DNA from: an uncultured Christensenellaceae bacterium
Lineage (GTDB): Bacteria; Bacillota; Clostridia; Christensenellales; MGBC116941
Reading direction: 5' to 3'
Length of the DNA: 64,000 bases
Assembly (NCBI GenBank): GCA_910585035.1
Contig: CAJUEF010000007.1
Span: forward strand, 1 to 64,000
Below the pieces are notes generated by a model. That model was not told where the DNA came from. It worked only from the letters and a program-made list of their open reading frames with translations, and did not search any database. This document shows, piece after piece, positions 50,049 to 63,631 of this stretch (position 1 is its first letter; every line of letters begins with the position of its first letter). The position numbers and the translations under genes are program-made.

Positions 50049-51425
50049 TTAACCAATCATCATACTTGCTTCAACATTTTTAACAAGACGTTTTTTCTGC
50101 CTTGTACCCGCAAGAGCCATTGTTAAAGTTAGAGGACCGACTCGTCCTGCAAACATAGTTATTATAAGTATTATACGGCTAGCTACCGAAAGCCCCGGGG
50201 TTATTCCAACTGAAAGCCCTACTGTTCCAAAGGCAGAAAAGGCTTCAAACAAAATTGCATCAAAGGTTAATCCCTGTTCAAATATCATAATCATACTGCT
50301 GCATAAAAGCACAAACATGAAACTTATTGTGCATATTACAAATGCCTTTATCGCCAGCACAACTGAAATTCTTCTGTATTTAAACTGAATATTCTCACCG
50401 CTTCCCTTTATTATAGAAGCACATGCCATAAGCATTATACAAAATGTTGTAGTCTTTATACCGCCGCCGGTGGATGCCGGTGAAGCTCCCACAAACATCA
50501 GCACCATAGAAAGCAGCTTGGAAGGCAATGTCATCGCACCTTGGTCTATAGTATTAAAGCCTGCCGTTCTCGTTGTTACTGACTGGAACAAGGCAGCTAA
50601 AACCTTGGTTCCCATGCTCATATTTGGATCTCCAATAGTCTTTGAATTATTTGCTTCAAAAGCAAAAAAGCCGACTGTTCCCGCAACTATTAAAAAGAGC
50701 GTCATGCCTACTACAACTCTTGCCTGAAGGCTCAGCTTTTTATTTTTCTTGAAAGTCTTAATCTCATGAATAACTGCAAAACCTGTACCGCCAAGTATAA
50801 TAAGTCCGGATATTGTAAGCACTATCAGAGGATCTCCTACAAACTCTGTAATTGAAGAAAAGTTTCCGCTGTTAATATCAAATCCTGCGTTACAAAATGC
50901 AGACACCGCATGAAATATGCTAAAGAATCCTCCCTTTAATGCACCGTACATAGGTATAAATCTAAATGACAAAAGCAGAGCGCCGGCACATTCAATTATA
51001 ACAGTCATCTTAATTATATTTGCAACTGTGTTTGACAGATAAGACATACTATCCTGATTTAAAGCCTCACGCATTAACAGCATATTTGATATAGACATTT
51101 TTCTTCGCAAAAACACATATATAACCGAAGCAAAAGTCATTATTCCAAGACCGCCAAATTGTATCAGCATCATAATAACTATTTTCCCAAAAAGCGTAAA
51201 TGTAGTTCCCGTGTCTACCACCACCAGTCCGGTAACGCACACAGCAGACGTAGACGTAAAAAATGCGTTTACCAGCCCCAGGCTGCCTTCTTCCACAGTT
51301 GCTGCAGGCAGTGCCAAAAGAAGTCCTCCCGCTGTTATAAGCAGGAAGAAAAATATCACCAGCACCTGTGAAGGTGTAAGCCTATTCTTTTTTCTAATAT
51401 CTTTTTTAATAATTGCAGGCTCCAT
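50049..51425 (-). CDS. ktrB: Potassium uptake membrane subunit KtrB/TrkH type
   Basis: A 458-residue potassium channel-like transporter with four repeated M1-P-M2 units. Their selectivity-filter glycines can be seen as T-S-A-V-C-V-T-G-L near 65, F-C-N-A-G-F near 180, T-R-T-A-G-F near 287 and F-G-T-V-G-L near 400. Start 51425 follows AAGGGA, the longer frame from 51443 being unlikely. It works with the adjacent KtrA in Na-dependent K+ uptake, for turgor control. Confidence 0.95.
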   Translation of the reverse strand: MEPAIIKKDIRKKNRLTPSQVLVIFFFLLITAGGLLLALPAATVEEGSLGLVNAFFTSTSAVCVTGLVVVDTGTTFTLFGKIVIMMLIQFGGLGIMTFASVIYVFLRRKMSISNMLLMREALNQDSMSYLSNTVANIIKMTVIIECAGALLLSFRFIPMYGALKGGFFSIFHAVSAFCNAGFDINSGNFSSITEFVGDPLIVLTISGLIILGGTGFAVIHEIKTFKKNKKLSLQARVVVGMTLFLIVAGTVGFFAFEANNSKTIGDPNMSMGTKVLAALFQSVTTRTAGFNTIDQGAMTLPSKLLSMVLMFVGASPASTGGGIKTTTFCIMLMACASIIKGSGENIQFKYRRISVVLAIKAFVICTISFMFVLLCSSMIMIFEQGLTFDAILFEAFSAFGTVGLSVGITPGLSVASRIILIITMFAGRVGPLTLTMALAGTRQKKRLVKNVEASMMIG

Positions 51426-51454
51426 TTCGTTCCCTTCTAACAAATAAAATGATA

Positions 51455-51480
51455 TATTAAAAGCACCTTAAAAGGTGCTT
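51455..51480 (-). terminator. Terminator of the SRP RNA
   Basis: AAGCACCTT pairs with AAGGTGCTT, followed on the minus strand by TTTTAAT. It lies just after the SRP RNA 3' end. Confidence 0.8.
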
Positions 51481-51492
51481 AATTTTTCAAAT

Positions 51493-51767
51493 GTCGTGCA
51501 CCCGAAAATCGATAATAACAGCCGCTAAATAAAACAAAGGTTTAAAACTACTACTCGGTTGACCTGCGGCACACTTCCAAATCCGCTTAATGCTGCTTCC
51601 GTCAAGACCTGACATGGTTCACGGCAGGAAGTCGCACAGGGCCGAGTCATCAAACGCCTTAAATTAATCCTCGCTTAAAAACAGCTGCTAAACCTTAAAT
51701 CGGGAATTAAACCCTGCTATAGCGGATTGCAGGTACAAGGAGCCGCTAATTCCCCGTCTAGCACGAC
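51493..51767 (-). ncRNA. ffs: Signal recognition particle RNA, large Firmicute type
   Basis: On the minus strand the RNA begins GTCGTGCTAG and ends GCACGAC, so the 5' and 3' ends pair. The 5' part has the Alu-domain stem of Bacillus-type SRP RNAs, and the S-domain core CATGTCAGGT...GGAAGCAGCATTAAG is plain near 51590-51615. The length is about 275 bases. It binds Ffh to target membrane proteins. A protein frame that covers it in the other direction is not coding. Confidence 0.92.
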
Positions 51768-51822
51768 AAACTTTTATTCAGTATTAAATTTTACACTTGG
51801 TAATCGCATATTCATCACTTTA

Positions 51823-53112
<1,290 letters not shown>

Positions 53113-53218
53113 TTACACTCCAAAACTTAATTATGTTTCAATGTTTTGTAAAACCAAAAAGCTTTCTTTCCATTCCGGTTTTGCAAAACAATTACTACTT
53201 AAATACCAATATATCGTA

Positions 53219-54040
53219 TCACTTTCCATCTTCCAAGTCAATATTTTTTAAAATTTCATTGCACCATTTTTTACTATTGTTGAGTAATTCACTTTGTATA
53301 CTGTTTATTATATTCAAATAAGCTCTATTATGAGAATTTGTGATAAGGCAAATTCCCTGAAACTGAAGTCTTGTTTTCCTTGCCATATTTTTGCCCACCA
53401 AATCCGCAATACCTGTCATATCCCCCTCAAGCACCTTTTGCTTGTTAAATTGAGGATAGGTCTTTATAACCCTCTTGCCGCAGTTATTAGGACAAACTTT
53501 TTGACAAATATCACAGCCAAGAAGAGTAGTTATTTTATCTCTTCCTTCCGTGTCGTCTATAATATCCATTCTATGCCTGAGGCATCTGCATTTATCAACG
53601 CCTTTGCCAAGAGCATTCATGGGGCAAAGCATTTCACATTTTCTGCAATTAATACATTTCTTGCCCTTTATTGCTTTATCTTCAATGGGTGCATCTGTTT
53701 CAATAACATGAACACAGAAAAGCGAGCCGCTTTCTTCAGTAAAAAATAAGTTATTGCGTCCTCTTAAAGCGCCACATTTTTCAAGTAGATTATCATATAC
53801 AATTTTGTTCCTCACCTCTGCCGCATATCCAAGAGAGCATATATATTCCCTAAGCTCCTTTGTGGCAAAATAAGCTTTATTGGAAGCAAAATAATAAGGA
53901 GACACTGAAAAGTTGTCCTCATCTTTTTCCGTATAATATCCATAAGACATAAAAACAAGTAAATAAGCTTTGCTGTGTTCATGACACACGGCATATTCAG
54001 AAAAGCCCAGTTCTTTTATTTTATCTGCAATCTTTTTCAT
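53219..54040 (-). CDS. Short epoxyqueuosine reductase-like 4Fe-4S protein
   Basis: A 273-residue protein with two ferredoxin-type clusters in one domain: C-x2-C-x2-C-x3-C-P near 133-143 and C-x2-C-x3-C-P (G-C-D-I-C-Q-K-V-C-P) near 178. This is the QueG-like arrangement, but the N-terminal cobalamin-binding region is shorter than QueG (about 380) and no HEAT repeats follow. It may be an epoxyqueuosine reductase variant or another reductive enzyme. No other queuosine gene is beside it. Confidence 0.8.
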   Translation of the reverse strand: MKKIADKIKELGFSEYAVCHEHSKAYLLVFMSYGYYTEKDEDNFSVSPYYFASNKAYFATKELREYICSLGYAAEVRNKIVYDNLLEKCGALRGRNNLFFTEESGSLFCVHVIETDAPIEDKAIKGKKCINCRKCEMLCPMNALGKGVDKCRCLRHRMDIIDDTEGRDKITTLLGCDICQKVCPNNCGKRVIKTYPQFNKQKVLEGDMTGIADLVGKNMARKTRLQFQGICLITNSHNRAYLNIINSIQSELLNNSKKWCNEILKNIDLEDGK

Positions 54041-54095
54041 ACACTCATATTATACAGTATACATACAATAAAATAAATGAAAGGAGCTATTTATT

Positions 54096-54437
54096 ATGAT
54101 AAATTACTGTAAAAGATGCGGTCATAATCCATGTATCTGTTTACATTCAAATATAGAAGCTAATTCATGTAATTCAAATTCAGCACGTGAACGCAGACAA
54201 TCCAAGAACAATATAAAATCACAGTGTCAAAAGCCACCGTGTCCTGTAAGACCGTGCCCCACTCCTCCAATGAGCTGCGCAGAATCTGTAAAGCGCCTGC
54301 TGCTATACTATGTTTATTCTGATTTCCAATGCACGGTATTTCCAAATACCTGCTGTAACTGGTATAAGCCTTATTATGGTGAAAGCCCGGCATTTCCCGT
54401 GCGCTATATTCTAAATCAAATGTGCAGGCGGCGATAA
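54096..54437 (+). CDS. Unrecognised Cys/Pro-rich 113-residue protein
   Basis: GAAAGGAG precedes ATG 54096. The protein has an N-terminal C-K-R-C-G-H-N-P-C-I-C cluster, an Asn/Ser-rich middle, then C-Q-K-P-P-C-P-V-R-P-C-P and a Tyr/Cys-rich end. Ten or more cysteines and no signal peptide suggest metal binding or disulfide cross-linking; a spore-coat or exosporium-type protein is one possibility in this spore former, but I recognise no family. A hairpin repeat follows the gene. Confidence 0.65.
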   Translation: MINYCKRCGHNPCICLHSNIEANSCNSNSARERRQSKNNIKSQCQKPPCPVRPCPTPPMSCAESVKRLLLYYVYSDFQCTVFPNTCCNWYKPYYGESPAFPVRYILNQMCRRR

Positions 54438-54454
54438 TTTAATTACTTTAATTT

Positions 54455-54490
54455 CTGCTGTTTTTCTTTTAAAAAGAAAAACAGCACAAA
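54455..54490. repeat. Dispersed hairpin repeat, copy 8
   Basis: CTGCTGTTTTTCTTTT with the inverted AAAAGAAAAACAGCAC. The outer arms (CTGCTG/CAGCA) differ from other copies but still pair. Confidence 0.7.
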
Positions 54491-54621
54491 AACTTTACAT
54501 ACCATAAAAGCCGCCTTATTTTAAACGTTATATACCGCAGATTAATAAAAAAATTTTTAAAATTCCACACCTGTTTTACAGTTATATATTATAATTACAA
54601 GGAAATGTCTATTGAAAGAAG

Positions 54622-55386
54622 ATGATTACGTTTAAAAATACACTGAAAATTATAGCTGCCATAAGTGTTTTTTCCCTTGTCTCCTGTAGTAAGCCTGACA
54701 TGCCTAAAACGGAAAATTCTCTATCCATCGAAACCAACTTACAGGAGCAAACAACTCAGCAAGAGCACACAGCAAAAGAGGATATACCTGATAAGGAGCG
54801 TACATATATTGCAGATGGTTTCTCGTTTGGACCTTTAAATGAAACTATGATTAAACGGATAACAGGAGTGTCTTACCCAAAAACAGGCGCAAAAATATCC
54901 TTAGATAATTTAAGTTATATCCGGCTTTTGCACTATGATTTTGAAGGCAACATTAGACAGGGAGAACTTATAATTAATAAAGCTCTGGCAAAGGAAGTCA
55001 CCGAGATATTTTATAAGCTGTTTTTGGAAAAATATCCTCTTGCTTCCGTAAGGCTTATTGATGATTTTGATGCTGATGATGAGGCTTCCATGAACGCAAA
55101 TAACACTTCAGCATTTAATTACCGTTTAATATCAGGCAGTAATAAACTGTCTAAACATGGCAGCGGCACAGCCATAGATATTAATCCCCTTTATAATCCA
55201 TGCATTAACAAAAGTGGAAATGTTGAGCCGGCATCTGGAAAACCTTATACTGACAGAAGCAAAACCTTTGCAGGCAAAATAGATAAAAATGACCTTGCAT
55301 ATAAGCTTTTTAAAGAAGCAGGCTGGACATGGGGAGGAAACTGGTCCAGCCTTAAAGATTACCAGCATTTTGAAAAAGACATTTAG
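54622..55386 (+). CDS. M15-family peptidoglycan peptidase lipoprotein
   Basis: A lipoprotein signal peptide has an L-V-S-C lipobox (Cys22), then a Gln/Thr/Glu-rich linker. The C-terminal domain has the M15 D-Ala-D-Ala peptidase motifs S-K-H-G-S-G-T-A-I-D-I-N near 172 and Q-H-F-E near 249, with the zinc ligands His, Asp and His. It resembles VanY/CwlK-type enzymes that trim peptidoglycan stem peptides. The signal and linker place it outside the membrane. Confidence 0.88.
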   Translation: MITFKNTLKIIAAISVFSLVSCSKPDMPKTENSLSIETNLQEQTTQQEHTAKEDIPDKERTYIADGFSFGPLNETMIKRITGVSYPKTGAKISLDNLSYIRLLHYDFEGNIRQGELIINKALAKEVTEIFYKLFLEKYPLASVRLIDDFDADDEASMNANNTSAFNYRLISGSNKLSKHGSGTAIDINPLYNPCINKSGNVEPASGKPYTDRSKTFAGKIDKNDLAYKLFKEAGWTWGGNWSSLKDYQHFEKDI

Positions 55387-55409
55387 TACAGTGTAGCATT
55401 GCCCTTTTT

Positions 55410-55464
55410 ATTGCTCTCTCTTACTTTTTCTTTTGAAAAAAGAAAAAGTAACAAAAAGAAAACC
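55410..55464. repeat. Dispersed hairpin repeat, copy 9
   Basis: TTACTTTTTCTTTT and AAAAGAAAAAGTAA are complementary with CAAAAAGAAAACC at the end. It lies after the M15 gene, and copy 10 follows 45 bases later. Confidence 0.75.
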
Positions 55465-55506
55465 TTGTATATTATTTAAGGATTAATATCTTGCTTTGTA
55501 ATTAAG

Positions 55507-55560
55507 TTTCTTTGGCGTTACCTTTCTTTTCTTAAAGAAAGGTAACAAAAAATTATTTTC
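55507..55560. repeat. Dispersed hairpin repeat, copy 10
   Basis: GTTACCTTTCTTT and AAAGAAAGGTAAC form a perfect 13-bp stem with a short loop; T- and A-rich flanks as in other copies. Confidence 0.75.
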
Positions 55561-55633
55561 TTTCCCATGTAGATTTTTTAATTAAATGGTGTATAATATA
55601 ATATACTTGGATAAACTACACGGAGGCGATGGT

Positions 55634-55819
55634 ATGTATAAACACATACTTGTAGAAGGAATTTTAAATGATGATAATAAAAGCGTTAAACATGTAAATC
55701 AAAAAGGCGTTTGTCAAAAATGCGGCCATTATACTTTTTTGTCTATGGGAAAGTTTGGAGTTAGAGTTTGCAGCAAATGCAATAATCAGTTTGAAGAAAA
55801 AAACAGATATGGTTTTTAA
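55634..55819 (+). CDS. Small zinc-ribbon protein (61 residues)
   Basis: GGAGG lies 8-9 bases before ATG 55634; the longer frame from 55586 has no SD. The peptide carries C-Q-K-C-G-H-Y and C-S-K-C-N-N, a zinc ribbon of the rubredoxin-like knuckle kind, with a short basic/aromatic ending N-R-Y-G-F. Small zinc-ribbon proteins of this kind have no assigned role. It lies right after two hairpin repeats. Confidence 0.75.
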   Translation: MYKHILVEGILNDDNKSVKHVNQKGVCQKCGHYTFLSMGKFGVRVCSKCNNQFEEKNRYGF

Positions 55820-55983
55820 ATTTTAACAGATTTATTTTCTTAAAAATTTTTTAAAATAATCTATTCCTTTTTAGCAAAACAAATTATTTATAATTATATG
55901 ATAATTTATTTTAAGCTCTGTTGATAAAATCAATAGAGCCTTTTAATTCTTTATTTTTATGTAGAGTAATATAATCATTGTAA

Positions 55984-56020
55984 AAGAAAACAAGAGAGCA
56001 ACGGGCCCTCTTGTTTTCTT
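55984..56020. terminator. Hairpin with 13-bp stem
   Basis: AAGAAAACAAGAG and CTCTTGTTTTCTT are exact complements around an 11-base loop. T-runs exist on both sides. Confidence 0.7.
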
Positions 56021-56411
56021 TGGTAGGAATTATATATGATGATTATTGGGTCTGCAGTCCGTACAGTTGGGTTTCTGCAACAGCCTGCAAGTAGGGTTAG
56101 GACAAAAATGATGGGAAGCGTTAATAGGTATATGGGGAGAACCTATTAACTCACCTTTGCCCTGTATATATATAATAACATAAAACTTTTAAAATGTCTC
56201 TATAAATTTTAAAAAAAAATAAAAAAATTTAAAAAAATATATAAATTATCTGCAAAAACATGGATAAAACATATTACAAATCCATAATTTAAACAATAAA
56301 AGATAACTTTATATACCAAATTAACCTTTTAACAAAAATTTTATCCATTAATTTAGTCAAACGGTTCACTTTATCCTATTATTATTTTTCTTTTTTAATT
56401 GTTATAAAATA

Positions 56412-56443
56412 AAAAAAGGAAGAACCATATTGGTTCTTCCTTT
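56412..56443 (-). terminator. Terminator of the PFOR gene
   Basis: AAAGGAAGAACCA pairs with TGGTTCTTCCTTT, with a run of seven T following on the minus strand, directly after the PFOR stop. Confidence 0.92.
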
Positions 56444-56455
56444 AACTTTGTTATT

Positions 56456-59989
<3,534 letters not shown>

Positions 59990-60034
59990 CTATAATTTTA
60001 TATAATTTATTTGTTTTTTAATTGATGCTTTTTC

Positions 60035-60064
60035 ATTATAATATGGATGAAAATATTGTGTCAA
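60035..60064 (-). promoter_or_regulatory. Promoter of the PFOR gene
   Basis: On the minus strand TTGACA, 18 bases, TATAAT, about 60 bases before the start codon. Confidence 0.75.
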
Positions 60065-60180
60065 ATAAAAGTCGTATATTTTAGCAGAATTCAGCTGGAT
60101 TATATGATTATTGTAAAAATTTATACACAAAATCCATCACTGTCCATACTTTAAAATCTATGTAAGCTTTGTATTTGATA

Positions 60181-60240
60181 AAACCTTTTCCGCTTTTCTT
60201 TCCACCTTTTTTTAAAAAGAAAAAGTAAAAGAAATAGCGC
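60181..60240. repeat. Dispersed hairpin repeat, copy 11
   Basis: CTTTTCTTTCCACCTTTTTTT with the inverted AAAAAGAAAAAGTAAAAG; the arms are less perfect than in other copies. Confidence 0.55.
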
Positions 60241-60286
60241 TTGTTATCGCAAAAACTGGTTATAATAACCTCAATAAATTTTTAAA

Positions 60287-61213
60287 TTAAATTTCAAGGC
60301 TGGCGCTGTCCAAATCATATGGCGTAGTCTGATAAACGTAATAATTAAGCCAGTTGGAAAACAGCAGACTTGCATGAGCGCGCCAAGTCATCATAGGCGT
60401 TTTGGATGGGTCGTCGCCAGGAAAGTAGTTACATGGAACATCCGGCTCCAGCCCCTTTGCCACATCTCTTTGATATTCTTTCTTCAGCGTATCCACGTCA
60501 TATTCCGAGTGACCGGTTACAAACACGTGCTTGCCGTTTTTGCTGGTTATAATATGGCATCCTGCTTCCTTGGAAAATGTAAGCAGCTCCAGCTTTTCAC
60601 AGGATAGCACAGCCTCTTTGTCTATTCCCGTGTACCTGCTGTGAGGTGCATAAAAAAAATCGTCAAAGCCTCTTACCAGCGGCGCTTGGGGATTTAACAC
60701 ACTGTGTTTATAAACTCCTGACAGCTTCTTTTCAAGCTCGTGCTTTTCAACGCCGTAATGATAATAAAGCCCCGCCTGAGCCGCCCAGCAAATATACATA
60801 GTGGAAAAAACGTGATGCTTAGCCCATTTCATTATGGTTTCCAGCTCATCCCAGTAGCGGACTTCTTCAAAATCCATCTTTTCCACAGGTGCGCCTGTAA
60901 TTATCATTCCGTCATATTTAATATCCTTTATTTCGTCAAAGGTGTGATAAAATTCGTCCATATGCTCTTTGCTTACGTGCCGCGGCGTGTGACTTGCGGT
61001 TATAAGCAGTGTCGGCTCGATTTGCAGCGGAGTGTTGCCTATAACCCGCAAAAGCTGAGTTTCTGTCACAATTTTTGTTGGCATAAGGTTTAAAATGAGT
61101 ATACGCAGCGGACGTATATCCTGGCTGCTCGCCCTTGTTTCATCCATTACAAAAATATTTTCAGATTGAAGAACAGAGGAAGCAGGCAGGTTTTTAGGTA
61201 TTTTTACAGGCAT
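60287..61213 (-). CDS. metA: Homoserine O-acetyltransferase (MetA type)
   Basis: MetA activates homoserine for methionine synthesis. With the start at 61213 (M-P-V-K-I-P-K, after AAAGGGA) the catalytic residues fall exactly at the family positions: C142 and H235, with E237. Residue 111 is Glu, which in studied MetA enzymes goes with acetyl-CoA, while Gly goes with succinyl-CoA, so acetyl transfer is predicted. An earlier start at 61240 would shift the numbering by nine and lacks an SD. The promoter lies at 61256-61283. No S-box was found upstream. Confidence 0.95.
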   Translation of the reverse strand: MPVKIPKNLPASSVLQSENIFVMDETRASSQDIRPLRILILNLMPTKIVTETQLLRVIGNTPLQIEPTLLITASHTPRHVSKEHMDEFYHTFDEIKDIKYDGMIITGAPVEKMDFEEVRYWDELETIMKWAKHHVFSTMYICWAAQAGLYYHYGVEKHELEKKLSGVYKHSVLNPQAPLVRGFDDFFYAPHSRYTGIDKEAVLSCEKLELLTFSKEAGCHIITSKNGKHVFVTGHSEYDVDTLKKEYQRDVAKGLEPDVPCNYFPGDDPSKTPMMTWRAHASLLFSNWLNYYVYQTTPYDLDSASLEI

Positions 61214-61255
61214 TATTTTTTCCCTTTCGACTTTTTTCAAAATTGTTATACGGAT

Positions 61256-61283
61256 ATTATACTACTAAGCAATGTAAATGCAA
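61256..61283 (-). promoter_or_regulatory. Promoter of metA
   Basis: On the minus strand TTGCAT, 16 bases, TATAAT, about 40 bases upstream of the start. Confidence 0.55.
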
Positions 61284-61390
61284 TAGATTATAAATCAAAG
61301 CCGCAAATAAAATTGTTTTTTTCTGGGTAAAATATCCTTGATATTTTTGTATAAAACTGCTTACAATTTGAAAGGGGATAAGTTAAATTA

Positions 61391-62635
61391 ATGAAGCTTT
61401 TAATAGATAAGAGCAGAGATTTACAGGGTAAAATAACAATTCACGGCTGCAAAAATTCCATACTTCCCATAATGGCGGCAAGCCTTCTGACAAAAAAAGA
61501 AGTTGTTTTGCTGGACATACCCCATATATCCGATGTGGAAGTAATGATTAAAATAATGACAGCCCTTGGCTCAAAGATAAAAAGAGAAGGCCGGGTGCTG
61601 ATAATTAATAATGAAAACATAAACCCGGGGAAAATCGCCTCGGCGGATATGAGCAAAATCCGTGGCTCTTCTCTAATTTTAGGACCGCTCCTTGCAAGAG
61701 TAAAATTTGCAAAAATGGTTTTTCCCGGTGGCTGCAAAATAGGCAAGCGCCCTATAGACCTGCATCTGGACGGCGTGCGTAAGCTCGGCGCAAAGGTTGA
61801 TATAGAAGGAGAGCTTATAACCGTAAAGGGAAATTTAAAGCCCTGCACCCTGCGGCTGGATTTCCCCAGCGTTGGCGCAACTGAAAATCTTATGATGGCG
61901 GCGGTATTTACGGCGGGATATACCAAAATCGAAAACGCAGCCAGAGAGCCGGAAATATACGACCTTGGCAAATTCCTGAACCAAACGGGCGCAAGAGTGT
62001 TCGGTCACGGCACGGATACTATTATAATAGAAGGAGTTAAAACGGTTTACGGCGGAGTATACACTCCAATGCCCGACAGGATTGAGGCGGGAACATATAT
62101 GATAGGCGTTGCAGGCTGCGGCGGCGACGTGCTTTTTGAAAACGTAAATCCAAGACACCTTAATCCCCTCACTTTTAAACTAAGGCAGATGGGAATAAAT
62201 GTCACGCCTTATTATAACGCTGTTAGAATAAAATCCAAAGGCAGTTTTTCAGGCTCAAACATTATATGTATGCCCCATCCCGGCTTTCCCACAGACCTCC
62301 AAGCGCCTATGTGTTCTCTTTTTGCCATTGCAGGGGGTGAAAGCCTGGTGACGGATAAAGTGTTTTCCAGCCGCTTTGTTCACACTAAGGAACTTAACAA
62401 AATGGGAGCAAACATAAAGCTATCGGGAAACACCGCCAGAATAAAGGGCGTTGAGGAGCTTACAGGCGGTGAAGTTGAAGCCGCCGACCTGCGCGGCGGC
62501 GGCGCTCTTATGCTTGCAGGCATGTTCGCCTCTGGACATACGGTGATAAGCGGTGTAAAGTATATAAATAGAGGCTACGGAGATTATGTGGAAAAATTAA
62601 GAGGCGTGGGGGTTAAAATAAAGGCGGCATATTAA
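61391..62635 (+). CDS. murA: UDP-N-acetylglucosamine 1-carboxyvinyltransferase
   Basis: MurA starts peptidoglycan synthesis by adding enolpyruvate to UDP-GlcNAc. The 414-residue protein has G-C-K-N near 20 (Lys22/Asn23 region) and the catalytic Cys115 in P-G-G-C-K-I, so it should be fosfomycin-sensitive. Further segments L-H-L-D-G near 125 and P-D-R-I-E-A-G-T near 228 fit. It is followed after 26 bases by spoIID, as in B. subtilis, where murA and spoIID are also neighbours. Confidence 0.96.
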   Translation: MKLLIDKSRDLQGKITIHGCKNSILPIMAASLLTKKEVVLLDIPHISDVEVMIKIMTALGSKIKREGRVLIINNENINPGKIASADMSKIRGSSLILGPLLARVKFAKMVFPGGCKIGKRPIDLHLDGVRKLGAKVDIEGELITVKGNLKPCTLRLDFPSVGATENLMMAAVFTAGYTKIENAAREPEIYDLGKFLNQTGARVFGHGTDTIIIEGVKTVYGGVYTPMPDRIEAGTYMIGVAGCGGDVLFENVNPRHLNPLTFKLRQMGINVTPYYNAVRIKSKGSFSGSNIICMPHPGFPTDLQAPMCSLFAIAGGESLVTDKVFSSRFVHTKELNKMGANIKLSGNTARIKGVEELTGGEVEAADLRGGGALMLAGMFASGHTVISGVKYINRGYGDYVEKLRGVGVKIKAAY

Positions 62636-62661
62636 AGCCGCCCCTTTAATATCAATGTAAT

Positions 62662-63579
62662 ATGGATAGAGATATTTTTTTAAAAAGAGTGCTGCCGACA
62701 ATATGCTTTGTTGCGATTATAATATTTTCTATGTATATGTATAATCCGCAAAAAAATTATATTAGAATGGAAGTGCTTCCACAAGTGGATAAGACGGATA
62801 CAAGGTCAATAAAAGTGCTGGTGGATGATAAAATACAGGAAATGGGGCTGGAGGAATACTTAGTGCATGTGGTTGCCGGCGAAATGTATCCCGATTACCA
62901 CATAGAGGCCCTTAAAGCCCAGGCGGTTACCGCCCGTACATATACATATAAAAAGCTGCAGTCCGGCGGCTGCGGCAATAAAGGCGCACAAATATGCGAC
63001 GATATAAATCACTGTCAGGCTTATGCCGCAAGCATACCTGCTGAACATAAAGAGAGAATGGAATATGCGGTTTATTCCACCAAAGACGAAATTATTACTT
63101 ATGAAGGAAAACCCATTACCGCACTTTTTCACAGCACCTCAGGTGGGATGACCGAGGATAACATTAACGTCTTTGGCGAAAATCTTCCTTATTTAAAAAG
63201 TGTTATAAGCCAGGGCGAAGAAGGCACCCCAAGATACCGCCAGCGTGAATCCTTTTCCATTGAGGAGATAAAGGAAAAGGCAAAAGCCGAAGGTAATACA
63301 ATAAAAGTTATTGAAAGGCTGCCAACCGGCAGGGTGCGCAGTGTTGACGTTTTCGGAAAGACCATGAGCGGCAAAGAACTCAGGGAACTTTTAGGTCTGT
63401 CCTCTGCCAATTTTGAAATAAGCGTTAGCGGTGATAACGTGGTATTTACCACAACGGGTTACGGTCACGGCGTTGGTCTTAGCCAGGTGGGCGCTAATTA
63501 CATGGCAAAGCAGGGCAGTACATACGATGAAATAATTAAACACTATTATACAGGGGTTGAATTATCTAAAATCCAATAA
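62662..63579 (+). CDS. spoIID: Stage II sporulation protein D
   Basis: SpoIID is the lytic transglycosylase that, with SpoIIP and SpoIIM, thins septal peptidoglycan during engulfment. The 305-residue protein has an N-terminal membrane anchor (8-27), then the SpoIID domain: L-E-E-Y-L-V-H-V-V-A-G-E-M near 61, A-L-K-A-Q-A-V-T-A-R-T-Y near 85, H-S-T-S-G-G near 155 and G-Y-G-H-G-V-G-L-S-Q near 268. All key residues (the catalytic Glu in A-G-E-M and the metal-binding Cys/His region) are present. Confidence 0.97.
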   Translation: MDRDIFLKRVLPTICFVAIIIFSMYMYNPQKNYIRMEVLPQVDKTDTRSIKVLVDDKIQEMGLEEYLVHVVAGEMYPDYHIEALKAQAVTARTYTYKKLQSGGCGNKGAQICDDINHCQAYAASIPAEHKERMEYAVYSTKDEIITYEGKPITALFHSTSGGMTEDNINVFGENLPYLKSVISQGEEGTPRYRQRESFSIEEIKEKAKAEGNTIKVIERLPTGRVRSVDVFGKTMSGKELRELLGLSSANFEISVSGDNVVFTTTGYGHGVGLSQVGANYMAKQGSTYDEIIKHYYTGVELSKIQ

Positions 63580-63592
63580 GCAGGTATTAATT

Positions 63593-63620
63593 CCAAAGGT
63601 ATTGGCAAAAATACCTTTGG
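63593..63620 (+). promoter_or_regulatory. Hairpin between spoIID and spoIIQ-like gene
   Basis: CCAAAGGTATT pairs with AATACCTTTGG; the right arm runs into the SD (TTGGAGG) of the next gene, so it could affect its translation or serve as an incomplete terminator. Confidence 0.55.
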
Positions 63621-63631
63621 AGGTGTAAAAC

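Larger units (their letters stand above)
55820..56455. other. Gap with hairpin and a Cys/His-rich open frame
   Basis: About 630 bases between the zinc-ribbon gene and the PFOR stop. A 13-bp-stem hairpin lies at 55984-56020. On the minus strand 56030-56188 is an open frame with F-C-P-N-P-T-C, N-C-T-D-C and terminal N-N-H-H-I, but no ATG, GTG or TTG start with an SD. On the plus strand a 37-codon frame (56036-56149) has a weak AGGA. A perfect 10-bp inverted repeat (GTTAATAGGT, 56120-56150) lies inside. The rest is A/T sequence. Confidence 0.45.

Noticed and set aside
61214..61390. SAM riboswitch before metA
   Set aside because: Only a promoter and an SD fit in the gap; no S-box motif is visible.
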